64,000 bases of DNA from Sulfurimicrobium sp963779055 (GCA_963779055.1 CAVZWN010000001.1:124001-188000); one strand, 5' to 3'; counted from the first letter of the stretch, positions 46,188 to 55,889 are shown. Notes: generated by a model not told the origin, from the letters alone. A program made the numbers and translations.

Positions 46188-47934
46188 ATGAGCATCCCCA
46201 AAAAAACTGAAGCTGGTTTTATGCTGGCACATGCACCAGCCGGATTACCGTCATCATGTCACGGGCGAGTTCGCCTTGCCGTGGACCTATCTTCACGCCA
46301 TCAAGGACTATACCGACATGGCCTATCACCTGGAGCAGACGCCAGGTGCGCGGGCAGTGGTGAACTTTGTCCCCATCCTGCTTGAGCAGCTGGAAGATTA
46401 CAGCGACCAGTTTCGCAGCGGAAAGCTGCGTGACCCGCTGTTGCGCCTGCTTGCGGCCAGGGATCTGGAACATGTGACACTGGAGCAGCGCAAGCTGATT
46501 CTGGAAAGCTGTTTTCGCAGCAATCACAGCAAGATGGTTGAACCCTATCCCGCCTACAAGCGCTTGTACGACTTGTTCAAGATGCACGAAGCTCAGGAGA
46601 TGGAGCACTTCCATTATCTGTCCGGCCAGTATCTGGCCGATCTGCTGGTCTGGTATCACCTTGCCTGGATGGGTGAGAGCGTGCGCCGCGAGAACGAACT
46701 GCTGGTGGCCATGATGTCCAAGGGATGCATGTTCACTTTCAAGGAGCGCCAGCAACTGGTGGCCCTGATCGGCGAACTGATTCAGGGCATTATTCCACGT
46801 TACCGGAAACTGGCCGAAGACGGACAGGTAGAGCTTTCCAGCACACCTTATTACCACCCCATTGCGCCACTTCTGCTGGATTTGAACAGTGCCAGCGAAA
46901 GCGTGCCCGGCATTACTCTACCCGTGTCGCATGCCTACCCCGGTGGCGCCCAGCGGCTGGCTTTCCACGTGTCTGAAGCCTTTGCGAAACACGAGCATTA
47001 TTTCGGTCAGCGCCCGGCTGGCATGTGGCCTGCTGAAGGGGGCGTTTCTCAGGCGGCTGCATTATTGATGGCGAAGAACGGATGCCGCTGGATAGCGACT
47101 GGACAAGCCGTTCTGAGCAATAGCCTGAAGCAGGCAAATCAGGAAGAGGTCCTGGAAAGCCCGGCCAATTATCTCTACCGCCCATACCGCATAGCAGATG
47201 GCGAGCATGAAATTGCCTGTTTTTTCCGCGATGATCAATTGTCTGACAAGATCGGTTTCGAGTATGCGAAATGGTTCGGCCGCGATGCCGTGCTCGATTT
47301 TACCCAAACCCTGGAAGATATCTGGCACCACAGCCAGGGATATGAGAATCCGGTGGTCAGCATCATTCTGGATGGAGAGAACGCATGGGAGTATTACCCC
47401 TACAACGGCTACTATTTCCTCTCCGAAATGTACGAAATGTTGCAGGACCATCCTCACATCGAGTTGACCACTTTCCGCGATTACCTGGATGACTGCGCTG
47501 ACCGGCATGCGACTGAGCCGCCCCATGACAATCACTGCGCGGAAAGCCGGGATCTGCCGTACCTGGTAGCGGGGAGCTGGGTCTATGGCGATTTTACGAC
47601 CTGGATTGGCTGTCCGGAAAAAAACCATGCCTGGGATTTGCTGTGCAAGGCCAAGCAAAGTTATGATCTCGTCATGGCAAGTGGGCGCCTGGGTGCTGAG
47701 CAGCAGGAAAAAGCTTCCCGCCAGCTCGCTGTATGTGAAGGGTCGGACTGGTTCTGGTGGTTCGGCGACTATAACCCGGGTGACAGCGTCAGGAGTTTCG
47801 ACAAGCTGTACCGGGAAAATCTGGCCGACCTGTATCGCATGCTGTTGCTGGAGCCGCCTCAGGAACTTGACGTGCCCCTCAGTCAGGGGGGCGGTCATGC
47901 GGAGGCCGGCGGAACCATGAGGCGCGGCTCCTGA
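46188..47934 (+). CDS. GH57 family glycoside hydrolase, start interrupted by an A7 tract
   Basis: Alpha-glucan-active GH57 enzyme of about 580 residues. The family N-terminus (LKLVLCWHMHQPDYRHHVTG) is split: the ATG at 46188 reads MSIPKK, then a run of seven As (46200-46206) throws it out of frame; with six As it joins the main frame. If the shift is real, translation could begin only at ATG 46231 (MHQPDYR), losing a strand. Catalytic features: MWPAEGGVSQAAALL with the likely nucleophile glutamate and LDGENAWEYYPYNGYYF with the acid. Between glgC and a second GH57 gene. Confidence 0.88.
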
Positions 47935-47981
47935 GCGGACCTTCATTCAGGCATAACTTAAATTAAGAGAATTTCGGAATC

Positions 47982-50003
47982 ATGACAAAATCGGTTGCAC
48001 TCCTGCTTGGTGTTCACGCTCATCAGCCCGTGGGCAATTTCCCCGAAGTGCTGCAGGATGCCCACGCGCGCTGCTATGGGCCTTTCATCCGTACCCTCTA
48101 CCGTTACCCGGATTTTCCTTTCGCACTGCATTTTTCCGGCTGGTTGCTGGATTACCTGCTGCAGCACTATCCGGAAGATATGGCGATGCTGAAAGAAATG
48201 GTGCAGCGCGGTCAGGTGGAGCTGGTTGGCGCGGGTGAAACAGAGCCGGTTCTGGCGGTCATTCCCAATCGCGACCGTATTGGCCAGGTCGTGACTCTGT
48301 CAGACAAGCTGGAAAAGAAATTTGGCCAGCGTCCGCAAGGCGCCTGGCTGACCGAGCGGGTGTGGGAGGCCACGGTCGTTCCGGCCCTTGCAGATGCCGG
48401 GATACGTTACGTTACAGTCGATGACTACCATTTTCTGTGCACCGGTAAAGAAGCATCGGAACTCAACGGCTTCTATACCACCGAGGAAGATGGCCGCCGT
48501 CTGGATCTGTTCCCGATTTCGGAAGCACTGCGCTACCGCTTCCCGTTCTCTCCTGCGCACGAGGCCGTTCAGTATCTGGAAAGCCTGGCCGGGGAAGGGC
48601 AGGAGGCGGCGGTCTATTTCGATGATATCGAGAAATTCGGCATCTGGCCGGAAACCTACGAGTGGGTGTATGAAAAAGGCTGGCTCGAAGACTTTATCCG
48701 TGGCGTACTGGCTTCGCCGTTGATCCGGCCCATGAAATTCAGCGATTATCATGCCGAGGCGCATACGCACGGCATCGTTTATCTGCCGACAACCTCCTAC
48801 ATCGAAATGAACGAGTGGACTTTGCCGGCGCAGGCTGCCAATGCCTACGCTGACCTGGTCCAGGAGGCCAAATCAAAAGGCCTGTTCGATCGCGATAAGG
48901 CATTTTTGCGCGGCGGTATGTGGAAAAACTTCATCACCCGCTATCCTGAATCGAACTGGATGCACAAACGCATGCTGCAATTGTCGCAGCGTTACCATGC
49001 CTTGCCGGAGCGCAAGAAAACCAGCGAGATGCTGGATTTGCTCTACCAGTCTCAGGCCAACGATGCCTATTGGCACGGGCTGTTCGGCGGCCTGTATCTG
49101 CCGCATTTGCGACGTGCGGTCTACAACGCCATCGTGGCGCTGGAGGCAATGCTGGACAAGATAGCCGCACGTCCTCCAATGATGATGGAAGATCTGGATT
49201 TCGATGGCAGGGATGAGGTCTTTATCCACAACGAAGAGATTCAGGCGGTAGCCCGTCAGGATGGCAGCGCTGCAATGTGCGAACTGGATGCATACCTCCT
49301 GAAGCATAATTTTGGCGATACGCTGGCGCGCCAGTCCGAGCATTACTACCGCAAGATGCATCTTGATCATGACCCGCAGCATACCGGGGAGGGGATCGCC
49401 AACCCGCATGAGCGGGTCAGCTTCAAGCATCATATTGCGCCCGCTGATCTGGTGCTGGATGATGTTCCGCGCATGTTATTCCTCGACGGTCTGGGCGATG
49501 GCGAAGCCGTGACGCCCTTGCGCAGCTACATTCTGCGCCCGGTCGATGATCGCACCTCGCATGCGACTTTCAGTTGCGAGCAGGGCAAGATGCTGATCGA
49601 TAAGCGGATTTCCATCTCCGGCAACCGTTTGCGCGTGAGCTATCGGTTCAACGGAGAAATGCGGGGGCAGTTCCAGACTGAAATCAATCTGGCCATGCCA
49701 AGCTGCGATGGTCCGGCAGGGCGTTTTGTCTTCAACGACCAGGTTCCTGGCGGATTCGGCCAGGCCTTGCAGTTTGAAAATGCAAAAAAACTGGATTTGC
49801 AGGACGAGGTGCTGGGTGGAGCCCTTTCTCTGCACCTCAGCAAGCCGGCCCTGATTCAAAGCCGGCCCCATTTTTCCGTATCCCAGTCCGAAGCGGGATT
49901 CGAAAAAATCATGCAGGCGGTGACGCTGACGCTGATCTGGCCGCTTGCCTCCGGGACCAGGGAACTGAGCGTGGATATTGATGTGCGCAAGCTTGGTGCC
50001 TGA
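47982..50003 (+). CDS. GH57 alpha-amylase / 4-alpha-glucanotransferase
   Basis: Acts on maltodextrin or glycogen. 673 residues, close to the archaeal 4-alpha-glucanotransferases. GH57 regions: HAHQPVGNF (residues 11-19), GAGETEPVL, WLTERVWEATVVPALADAGI with the nucleophile glutamate, FDDIEKFGIWPETYEWV with the acid aspartate, followed by the DUF1925 and DUF1926 beta-sandwich modules. No signal peptide, so cytoplasmic. It probably remodels the glycogen made by GlgC and GlgB. Confidence 0.9.
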   Translation: MTKSVALLLGVHAHQPVGNFPEVLQDAHARCYGPFIRTLYRYPDFPFALHFSGWLLDYLLQHYPEDMAMLKEMVQRGQVELVGAGETEPVLAVIPNRDRIGQVVTLSDKLEKKFGQRPQGAWLTERVWEATVVPALADAGIRYVTVDDYHFLCTGKEASELNGFYTTEEDGRRLDLFPISEALRYRFPFSPAHEAVQYLESLAGEGQEAAVYFDDIEKFGIWPETYEWVYEKGWLEDFIRGVLASPLIRPMKFSDYHAEAHTHGIVYLPTTSYIEMNEWTLPAQAANAYADLVQEAKSKGLFDRDKAFLRGGMWKNFITRYPESNWMHKRMLQLSQRYHALPERKKTSEMLDLLYQSQANDAYWHGLFGGLYLPHLRRAVYNAIVALEAMLDKIAARPPMMMEDLDFDGRDEVFIHNEEIQAVARQDGSAAMCELDAYLLKHNFGDTLARQSEHYYRKMHLDHDPQHTGEGIANPHERVSFKHHIAPADLVLDDVPRMLFLDGLGDGEAVTPLRSYILRPVDDRTSHATFSCEQGKMLIDKRISISGNRLRVSYRFNGEMRGQFQTEINLAMPSCDGPAGRFVFNDQVPGGFGQALQFENAKKLDLQDEVLGGALSLHLSKPALIQSRPHFSVSQSEAGFEKIMQAVTLTLIWPLASGTRELSVDIDVRKLGA

Positions 50004-50021
50004 TCTCGCCCGGGCTACAAT
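49993..50021 (+). promoter_or_regulatory. Sigma-70 type promoter for slyD
   Basis: TTGGTG, 17 bases, TACAAT, overlapping the stop of the upstream GH57 gene. The slyD ATG is 36 bases after the -10. Confidence 0.45.
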
Positions 50022-50056
50022 CCCACTCTTTCAAAATTTATTAAAGTTGATGCTCC

Positions 50057-50545
50057 ATGACTGAAGAAAAAGTTGCCAGGAACAAGGTCGTCTATGTGAC
50101 CTATTCGATCATCGATCAGTCGGGGAATGTTTTTGAACAGTCCGACGTGCCGGTAGGGTATGTGCATGGCGGCAACAGCCCCCTGTTCGAGAAAATTGAA
50201 AAAACGCTGGATGGTCACCGGGTCGGGGATCAGGTTGAGGTTTCACTCAATCCGTCCGAGGGTTTCGGCCCGCACGATCCCAACCTGACGTTCACGGATG
50301 ATATCGAAAATGTGCCTCATGAATTCCGTCGCATCGGCGCGGAAGTTGAGTTGCAGAATGAGCAGGGCGAGAGCATGATGTTCCGCGTCAGCCGGATTGC
50401 AGATGGCAAGCTCACGGTAGATGCCAATCATGCACTCGCGGGCCAGACCGTCAAATTCGTAGTGAATGTGGCCAATATTCGTGATGCCAGTATGGACGAG
50501 ATCGTCAATGGCCTTCCGTTCGACCAGAGCCAGTCGCTGCATTGA
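50057..50545 (+). CDS. slyD: FKBP-type peptidyl-prolyl isomerase, SlyD-like
   Basis: Prolyl isomerase and chaperone. 162 residues: FKBP domain interrupted by an insert-in-flap chaperone domain (about 70-125; NPSEGFGPHDPNLTFTDDIE) and closing with VDANHALAGQTVKFVVNVAN. The metal-binding His/Cys-rich tail of E. coli SlyD is missing; the C-terminus is short and ends SQSLH. So it is a tail-less SlyD-type protein. Confidence 0.9.
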   Translation: MTEEKVARNKVVYVTYSIIDQSGNVFEQSDVPVGYVHGGNSPLFEKIEKTLDGHRVGDQVEVSLNPSEGFGPHDPNLTFTDDIENVPHEFRRIGAEVELQNEQGESMMFRVSRIADGKLTVDANHALAGQTVKFVVNVANIRDASMDEIVNGLPFDQSQSLH

Positions 50546-50574
50546 CAGCTATTGCCTTAATAGGGGAACCTAGA

Positions 50575-50603
50575 TTGTCTAGTCAGTTAAAACTGGATAT
50601 CCT
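50575..50603 (+). promoter_or_regulatory. Possible sigma-70 promoter before the small membrane protein
   Basis: TTGTCT, 17 bases, TATCCT, four of six matches in each box; the -10 ends 31 bases before ATG 50635. Confidence 0.4.
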
Positions 50604-50634
50604 GTGACCCAAAACCTGCACAAGGAATAGTTTC

Positions 50635-50772
50635 ATGGCTTTCATCGCATTCTATATCGTTGCCATCGCGATTCTGGTCGCGCATTTCACCGGCTGGCTG
50701 GCGCGTCATAACGTGGAATGGCTGGTACTGGTACTGGCCGCGGCAGTCTTTCCGGCCGTTATTTTCCTCTGA
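50635..50772 (+). CDS. Small membrane protein, 45 residues
   Basis: MAFIAFYIVAIAILVAHFTG begins the product, which has two hydrophobic stretches (about 3-20 and 29-45) around a short charged link (WLARHNVEW). The AAGGAA ribosome site seven bases before the ATG supports translation. Not recognised as a named family. It is nine bases before rof and likely cotranscribed. Function unknown. Confidence 0.65.
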   Translation: MAFIAFYIVAIAILVAHFTGWLARHNVEWLVLVLAAAVFPAVIFL

Positions 50773-50781
50773 TTCTTTGGG

Positions 50782-51015
50782 ATGGCCGAATACCAGCCTA
50801 TCCCCTGCGCTCAGCACGAGCGCCTGGAATTCAGTGTTTTACGTAAAATTCCCCTGCAAATTGAATATCATCATGGCTCTGAAAAAATCAGCCAGATCGT
50901 GATGCCGCTTGACGTAGCGACACGCAGTGGTGCGGAGTGGTTGAAGTTCAGCGTAGCGGATACGGGCGAAGTCGTTGAAATCCGGCTCGACAGTATTATT
51001 TCCATTGCCGGGTAG
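50782..51015 (+). CDS. rof: Rho-binding antiterminator, Rof-like
   Basis: 77 residues resembling Rof (YaeO), which binds Rho and lowers termination. It has the typical opening YQPIPCAQHERLEFSVLRK, a middle of alternating strands, and the closing EVVEIRLDSIISIAG. Cytoplasmic. The stop overlaps the convergent rsmI gene by 20 bases. Confidence 0.8.
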   Translation: MAEYQPIPCAQHERLEFSVLRKIPLQIEYHHGSEKISQIVMPLDVATRSGAEWLKFSVADTGEVVEIRLDSIISIAG

Positions 51016-51754
51016 CTGGCTTCCTGGACGTTCTGGCCTCCGGTCTGCGATAAAGCACGAATACCGTGGGGCGTTTGTCGCAATCGGGTAACTTTCTCTT
51101 CCATTCCGCGATGCTTTTTGTGCTGATGGACTCGCTTGCCAGAGTCAGGTCCGTGGCGATACACAGCTCTGTTTCGCTTGCACAGGTGGCAACCAGGTCC
51201 TGCAACATTTGCTGGTTGCGGTAGGGTGTTTCGATAAAAATCTGGGTCTGATTCAGGCGCAGCGAAAGCTGTTCGATTTCCTGGATTCTCTTTACCCGCT
51301 CGGATTTTTCTGCCGGCAGATAACCCAGAAATGCAAAACTCTGGCCATTCAGGCCCGAACCCATCAGTGCCAGCAGAATGGAGGATGGCCCTACCAGCGG
51401 GACGACACGGATGTTGCGTGCATGGGCGAGGCGCACCAGGGTGGCGCCGGGGTCAGCAACCGCTGGGCACCCGGCCTCGGATAACAGGCCGACATCTTCT
51501 CCATCGAGCAGTGGTTGCAGCAGGCTTTCCAGTTCGTCCGGTCGCGTATGCTCGTCCAGGGTGGACATGCGGATTTCCTGCAGGGCAACGGCCGTGCCGG
51601 TCTGCTTCAGGAACTGGCGTGCGGTTTTGGGATGTTCGGTGACGAAGGTGCGCAGCGAAGCCGCCAGTCGCCTGGCCTGTTCGGGAAGGATGGCCGAGAG
51701 ATCGCTGCCATCGCCGAGGGTGGTCGGAATCAGATATAAAGTGCCCAGGCTCAT
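50996..51754 (-). CDS. RsmI-like SAM-dependent methyltransferase (tetrapyrrole methylase fold)
   Basis: 252 residues of the tetrapyrrole methylase superfamily, near the 16S rRNA 2'-O-methyltransferase RsmI. Motifs: GTLYLIPTTLGD at the start, VGLLSEAGCPAVADPGATLV and VPLVGPSSILLALMGSGLNG. The N-terminus of true RsmI (P-x-GNLxD) differs, so it may be a paralogue with its own substrate. Last gene of the pycA-pycB-maf operon, eight bases after maf. Confidence 0.82.
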   Translation of the reverse strand: MSLGTLYLIPTTLGDGSDLSAILPEQARRLAASLRTFVTEHPKTARQFLKQTGTAVALQEIRMSTLDEHTRPDELESLLQPLLDGEDVGLLSEAGCPAVADPGATLVRLAHARNIRVVPLVGPSSILLALMGSGLNGQSFAFLGYLPAEKSERVKRIQEIEQLSLRLNQTQIFIETPYRNQQMLQDLVATCASETELCIATDLTLASESISTKSIAEWKRKLPDCDKRPTVFVLYRRPEARTSRKPATRQWK

Positions 51755-51762
51755 GGCTTGAC

Positions 51763-52341
51763 TCAGATAATCGCGAATTCTTCGTTGTTGAGCATGTCGA
51801 TCAGGGCAATCAGTGGCAGCCCGATCAGCGCATTGGGGTCTTCGCCTTCCATTCGTGCGATCAGGGCGATGCCCAGCCCCTCGGATTTGGCGCTACCGGC
51901 GCAGTTGTATGGCTGCTCCTTGACGAGGTAATGCTCGATCTGGGCGTCGCTCAGGTCACGGAAGCTGACGGTGAATGGGACCAGACGGTTCTGTACGCCG
52001 CCGGTCTGGCTGTTGTAGAGGCAGAGTGCGGTATTGAAAACGACCTTTTTGCCACGCATGCGACGCAGCTGGAGGGTGGCGTTTTCGTGGGTATGAGGCT
52101 TGCCGAGCTGCTCGCCATCGAGGGTGGCGACCTGATCCGAGCCAATGATCAGGGCATTCGGAAAGTGCGTCCCCGCCACCCGTGCCTTGGCCTCGGCCAG
52201 ACGTGTGGCAGTTTCAACGGCGGTTTCGTCCGCCAGCGGCGTTTCGTCGAGTTCTGGCGCGAAGGTGGCGAACGGGACCTGCAGGCGGTTCAGCAGTTCG
52301 CGCCGGTAGGGCGAGGTGGATGCGAGTACGAGTTCCATCAT
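51763..52341 (-). CDS. maf: Maf-family nucleotide pyrophosphatase (YceF-like)
   Basis: Hydrolyses non-canonical nucleotides such as m7GTP. 192 residues. N-terminal LVLASTSPYRRELLNRLQVP, the conserved aspartate in NALIIGSDQVA, and NCAGSAKSEGLGIALI near the C-terminus, which points to the YceF branch. Two ATG codons in tandem; the first overlaps the pycB stop by four bases. Confidence 0.92.
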   Translation of the reverse strand: MMELVLASTSPYRRELLNRLQVPFATFAPELDETPLADETAVETATRLAEAKARVAGTHFPNALIIGSDQVATLDGEQLGKPHTHENATLQLRRMRGKKVVFNTALCLYNSQTGGVQNRLVPFTVSFRDLSDAQIEHYLVKEQPYNCAGSAKSEGLGIALIARMEGEDPNALIGLPLIALIDMLNNEEFAII

Positions 52342-54203
52342 TCGGGCTGGATCTCGATCAGGGCTTCATCGGGGGTAACACTGTCCCCTTTTGCTACGAA
52401 AACGGCCACGACCGTGCCGCCGATCGGCGCCTGCACCTCGTTTTCCATTTTCATGGCTTCGATTACCAGCACCGGGTCACCAGCTTTGACTGTGGCGCCT
52501 TTTTGCGCCAGCACCTCGACGATGGTGCCGGGCATCGCTGTGGTGACATGACCCGGGCGGGTGGGGCGCGGACGTTTACCTGATGCGGATTTTTTCTCGC
52601 CACCCGATTCCCGGGTCTTGGTGCCGCCGGTCGCGCCCCCGGACGGGCCGCCGTAAACTTCTATTTCGCTCAAGGCTTCCACCAGCACTTCTTCCGGCAC
52701 GCCATCGACGGAAACGTAGAAGGGGCGTGTGTCTGCGCCGTGCTGACCCGATCCGGTGACGTGAATGTGATAGGTTTCACCGTGCAGGGTGACATTGAAC
52801 TCATTGGCTGCATAGATAGGGCCGCAAGCCATATTGGTGTCGGGCGGTAACAGCTGTTCTGGCTTCAGTGCACCTGCGGCGCGTTCCTGCAGGAAGTTGC
52901 GCCCCAGTTCGGGGAACATGGCATAGGTCAGGACGTCTTCTTCGCTCTTGGCCAGACTTTCGATCTCCCCGCGCAGCTTATCCATTTCATCCGGCAGAAG
53001 ATCGGCCGGGCGGCAGGTGATGACTTCCTGGTTGCCGATGGCGATGCTGCGCACTTCCGAGTTGACGCTTCCCGGCGCTTTGCCATAGCGGCCCTGCAGG
53101 TAGTTTTTGACCTCGGTGGTGACCGACTTGTAGCGTTCGCCGGTCAGTACGTTGAGCACCGATTGCGTGCCGACGATCTGCGAGGTGGGGGTGACCAGTG
53201 GCGGAAAGCCGAGGTCTTCGCGCACGCGGGGGATCTCCGCCAGCACTTCATCCATGCGGTTGAGCGCGTCCTGTTCCTTCAGCTGGTTGGAAAGGTTGGA
53301 AATCATGCCGCCCGGCACCTGGTTGACCAGCACGCGCGTGTCCACGCCGGTGAAGTCGCTCTCGTACTGCCAGTATTGCTTGCGCACTTCGCGGAAATAG
53401 GCGGTGATTTCCTGCAAGGCACCCAGATCCAGGCCGGTGTCGAATTCCGTGCCGGCCAGCGCGGCAACCACGCTTTCGGTGGAGGGGTGGCTGGCGCCTT
53501 CGCCAAAGGACGAGTTGCAGGTATCGAGAATGGTGGCGCCGTTTTCAACCGCCTTGAGAAAACACATGGCTGACAGGCCGGAGGTGGCGTGGCTGTGCAG
53601 ATGGATCGGGAGGGAAATGGCGGATTTCAGTGCTTTGACCAGTTCGCCCGTGTGATATGGCGTCAGCAGACCGGCCATGTCCTTGATCGCCAGCGTTTCG
53701 CAGCCCAGTGCTTCCAGTTCCCTGGCCATCTGGACGAAATAGGGAATGTCATGCACCGGGCTGGTGGTGTAGCAGATGGTCCCTTCGGCTGACTTTCCGG
53801 CCTTTTTTACGGCCTCGATGGAAACCTGCATGTTGCGCAGGTCGTTCATGGCATCGAAGACGCGGAACACGTCCACGCCGTTGTCGGCGGATTTTTGTAC
53901 GAAGGCGCGTACCACGTCGTCGGAATAGTGGCGGTAGCCGAGCAGGTTCTGTCCACGCAGCAGCATCTGGATGCGGGTGTTGGGCAGCGCCTTGCGCAGG
54001 CTCTTGAGGCGATCCCATGGGTCTTCGCGCAGGAAACGCACGCAGGCGTCGAACGTGGCACCGCCCCAGGCTTCGAGCGACCAGAACCCGATGTTGTCGA
54101 GTTTCTTGCAGACCGGCAGCATGTCCTTGGTGCGCATGCGGGTCGCGATCAGGGACTGGTGACCGTCACGTAAAACGAGTTCGCTGATGAAAACTTTAGC
54201 CAT
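52338..54203 (-). CDS. pycB: Pyruvate carboxylase subunit B / oxaloacetate decarboxylase alpha
   Basis: Carboxyltransferase plus biotin carrier. 621 residues: HMG-CoA-lyase-like carboxyltransferase (about 1-300; LVLRDGHQSLIATRMRT, AIKDMAGLLTPYHTGELVKA, HLHSHATSGLSAM), PYC/OADA conserved domain (about 300-500), a glycine/lysine linker (545-565), and biotinyl domain with target lysine at 585 (VIEAMKMENEV). With pycA next door and no sodium-pump beta/gamma genes, anaplerotic pyruvate carboxylation is more likely than decarboxylation. Confidence 0.9.
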   Translation of the reverse strand: MAKVFISELVLRDGHQSLIATRMRTKDMLPVCKKLDNIGFWSLEAWGGATFDACVRFLREDPWDRLKSLRKALPNTRIQMLLRGQNLLGYRHYSDDVVRAFVQKSADNGVDVFRVFDAMNDLRNMQVSIEAVKKAGKSAEGTICYTTSPVHDIPYFVQMARELEALGCETLAIKDMAGLLTPYHTGELVKALKSAISLPIHLHSHATSGLSAMCFLKAVENGATILDTCNSSFGEGASHPSTESVVAALAGTEFDTGLDLGALQEITAYFREVRKQYWQYESDFTGVDTRVLVNQVPGGMISNLSNQLKEQDALNRMDEVLAEIPRVREDLGFPPLVTPTSQIVGTQSVLNVLTGERYKSVTTEVKNYLQGRYGKAPGSVNSEVRSIAIGNQEVITCRPADLLPDEMDKLRGEIESLAKSEEDVLTYAMFPELGRNFLQERAAGALKPEQLLPPDTNMACGPIYAANEFNVTLHGETYHIHVTGSGQHGADTRPFYVSVDGVPEEVLVEALSEIEVYGGPSGGATGGTKTRESGGEKKSASGKRPRPTRPGHVTTAMPGTIVEVLAQKGATVKAGDPVLVIEAMKMENEVQAPIGGTVVAVFVAKGDSVTPDEALIEIQPE

Positions 54204-54237
54204 GCTCTATATCCTAAATTTTGGATTTCACGGTGTG

Positions 54238-55656
54238 CTACAGGCCCATATGGGCCGCAATTGCCGCTGAAATGGCGGCAGCAAGCGCATCCCGGGGCGG
54301 GCGCACAGAATAATTGACCAGTTCGGGGTGTGTTTCGACAAAGCTGGTATCAAACCGGGCGCCGCGGAATTCCGGATGTTGCAGAATTTCCTGATAATAC
54401 GGAATGGTCGTTTTTACGCCGTACACCACCATGTCGTTGAGTGCGCGCTGGCCGCGTGCCACCACGCCATCCCAGGTCAGGTTCCATACGGTCAGTTTCG
54501 CGCACATGGAGTCGTAATAGGGCGGGATGACATAGCCCGAGTACATGGCTGCATCGGTGCGCACGCCGGGACCGCCTGGTGCGTAATAGCGCGTGATACG
54601 TCCGAAGCTCGGCAGGAAGCCGTTCTTCGGGTCTTCTGCGTTGATGCGGAATTCCATGGCAAAGCCCCGGTAATTCACGTCACTCTGCTTGTATTGCAAA
54701 GGCAGGCCGCTGGCGATGCGGATCTGTTCCTGCACGATGTCGATGCCGGTAATGGTTTCCGTAACCGTGTGTTCCACCTGCAGCCGGGTATTCATTTCCA
54801 TGAAGTAGAAGGTGTCGTCAGAGTCGAGCAGAAATTCCACTGTGCCTGCATTGACATAGCCGACGGCTTTCGCTGCATTAACGGCCAGATTGCCGATATG
54901 GCGACGCTGGCTTTCGCTGATCTGCGGTGAAGGCGCGATCTCGATCAGCTTCTGGTTGCGGCGCTGAATCGAGCAGTCCCGCTCGAACAGGTGAATGACA
55001 TCGCCAAAGCTGTCGCCCATCACCTGAACCTCGATATGGCGCGGGTTGACCACGCATTTTTCGAGAAAAACTTCCGGTTTGCCAAAGGCCTTGGTGGCTT
55101 CGGACACCACCCGGTCATAATTCTTGAGCAGTTCATCTTCGCTGTTGCAGCGCCGGATGCCACGTCCGCCGCCGCCGTTGGTGGCTTTGAGCATGACTGG
55201 GTAGCCGATCTGGCTGGCCAGCTGGCGAGCTTCCTCCACATTGCCCAGATTGCCTTCGCTGCCGGGTACCACGGGTACGCCGGCTTCGATCATGGCCTTG
55301 CGGGCCTGAATCTTGTCGCCCATCTGGTGAATGACTTTGGAAGACGGGCCGATGAAGGCGATGCCGCGCTTGGCACAGATTTCGGCCAGTACGGGGTTTT
55401 CGGAGAGGAATCCATAGCCGGGATGAAGCGCGTCGCAGCCGGCAGCGACGGCCAGATTGACGATATTGTGTGCGTTAAGATAGCCGATGACCGGGTCGGA
55501 ACCGATGTTGTAGGCTTCGTCCGCTTTTTTGACATGCAGCGCGTGGCGGTCGGCATCGGTATATATCGCCACCGATTTGATGCCCATTTCGGAACAGGCA
55601 CGCACGATGCGGACGGCTATTTCACCACGGTTGGCAATTAGGATTTTTTTGATCAC
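54238..55656 (-). CDS. pycA: Biotin carboxylase, pyruvate carboxylase subunit A
   Basis: ATP-dependent carboxylation of biotin on the partner subunit. 472 residues. ILIANRGEIAVRIVRACSEM at the N-terminus, ATP-grasp loop ATNGGGGRGIRR near 165, VEFLLDSDDTFYFMEMNTRL and LQVEHTVTE near 290. It resembles AccC, but the link to pycB by 34 bases argues for pyruvate carboxylase. Divergent from yceD across 242 bases that hold the yceD promoter. Confidence 0.9.
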   Translation of the reverse strand: MIKKILIANRGEIAVRIVRACSEMGIKSVAIYTDADRHALHVKKADEAYNIGSDPVIGYLNAHNIVNLAVAAGCDALHPGYGFLSENPVLAEICAKRGIAFIGPSSKVIHQMGDKIQARKAMIEAGVPVVPGSEGNLGNVEEARQLASQIGYPVMLKATNGGGGRGIRRCNSEDELLKNYDRVVSEATKAFGKPEVFLEKCVVNPRHIEVQVMGDSFGDVIHLFERDCSIQRRNQKLIEIAPSPQISESQRRHIGNLAVNAAKAVGYVNAGTVEFLLDSDDTFYFMEMNTRLQVEHTVTETITGIDIVQEQIRIASGLPLQYKQSDVNYRGFAMEFRINAEDPKNGFLPSFGRITRYYAPGGPGVRTDAAMYSGYVIPPYYDSMCAKLTVWNLTWDGVVARGQRALNDMVVYGVKTTIPYYQEILQHPEFRGARFDTSFVETHPELVNYSVRPPRDALAAAISAAIAAHMGL

Positions 55657-55860
55657 GTGACAACCCGAATCTCAATTTGATTTTTGCTGATTCCCGTTAC
55701 CAGCTGGCCGGTAACAATTGTGAACAGCAGGTGGCGGCGCTTTGGCTGAAAACTGGCTCAAAAAATACCCGGCCGGAACAATCCGGCTTGGTTGACAGTA
55801 GCGCATCCCTTGATATTTATCGAGACAGCCTCTAAAAGCTAAAATCCTTAAAAAGGCTTT

Positions 55861-55889
55861 TTGACACAAAAGACGAAAAATTATATCAT
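55861..55889 (+). promoter_or_regulatory. Strong sigma-70 promoter for yceD-rpmF-plsX
   Basis: Perfect TTGACA, 17 bases, TATCAT. The -10 ends nine bases before the yceD ATG, so transcription should begin about three bases before the start codon. Confidence 0.8.

Noticed and set aside
52338..54203. Sodium-pumping oxaloacetate decarboxylase
   Set aside because: No beta or gamma subunit gene is adjacent; a biotin carboxylase gene is, which favours pyruvate carboxylase.
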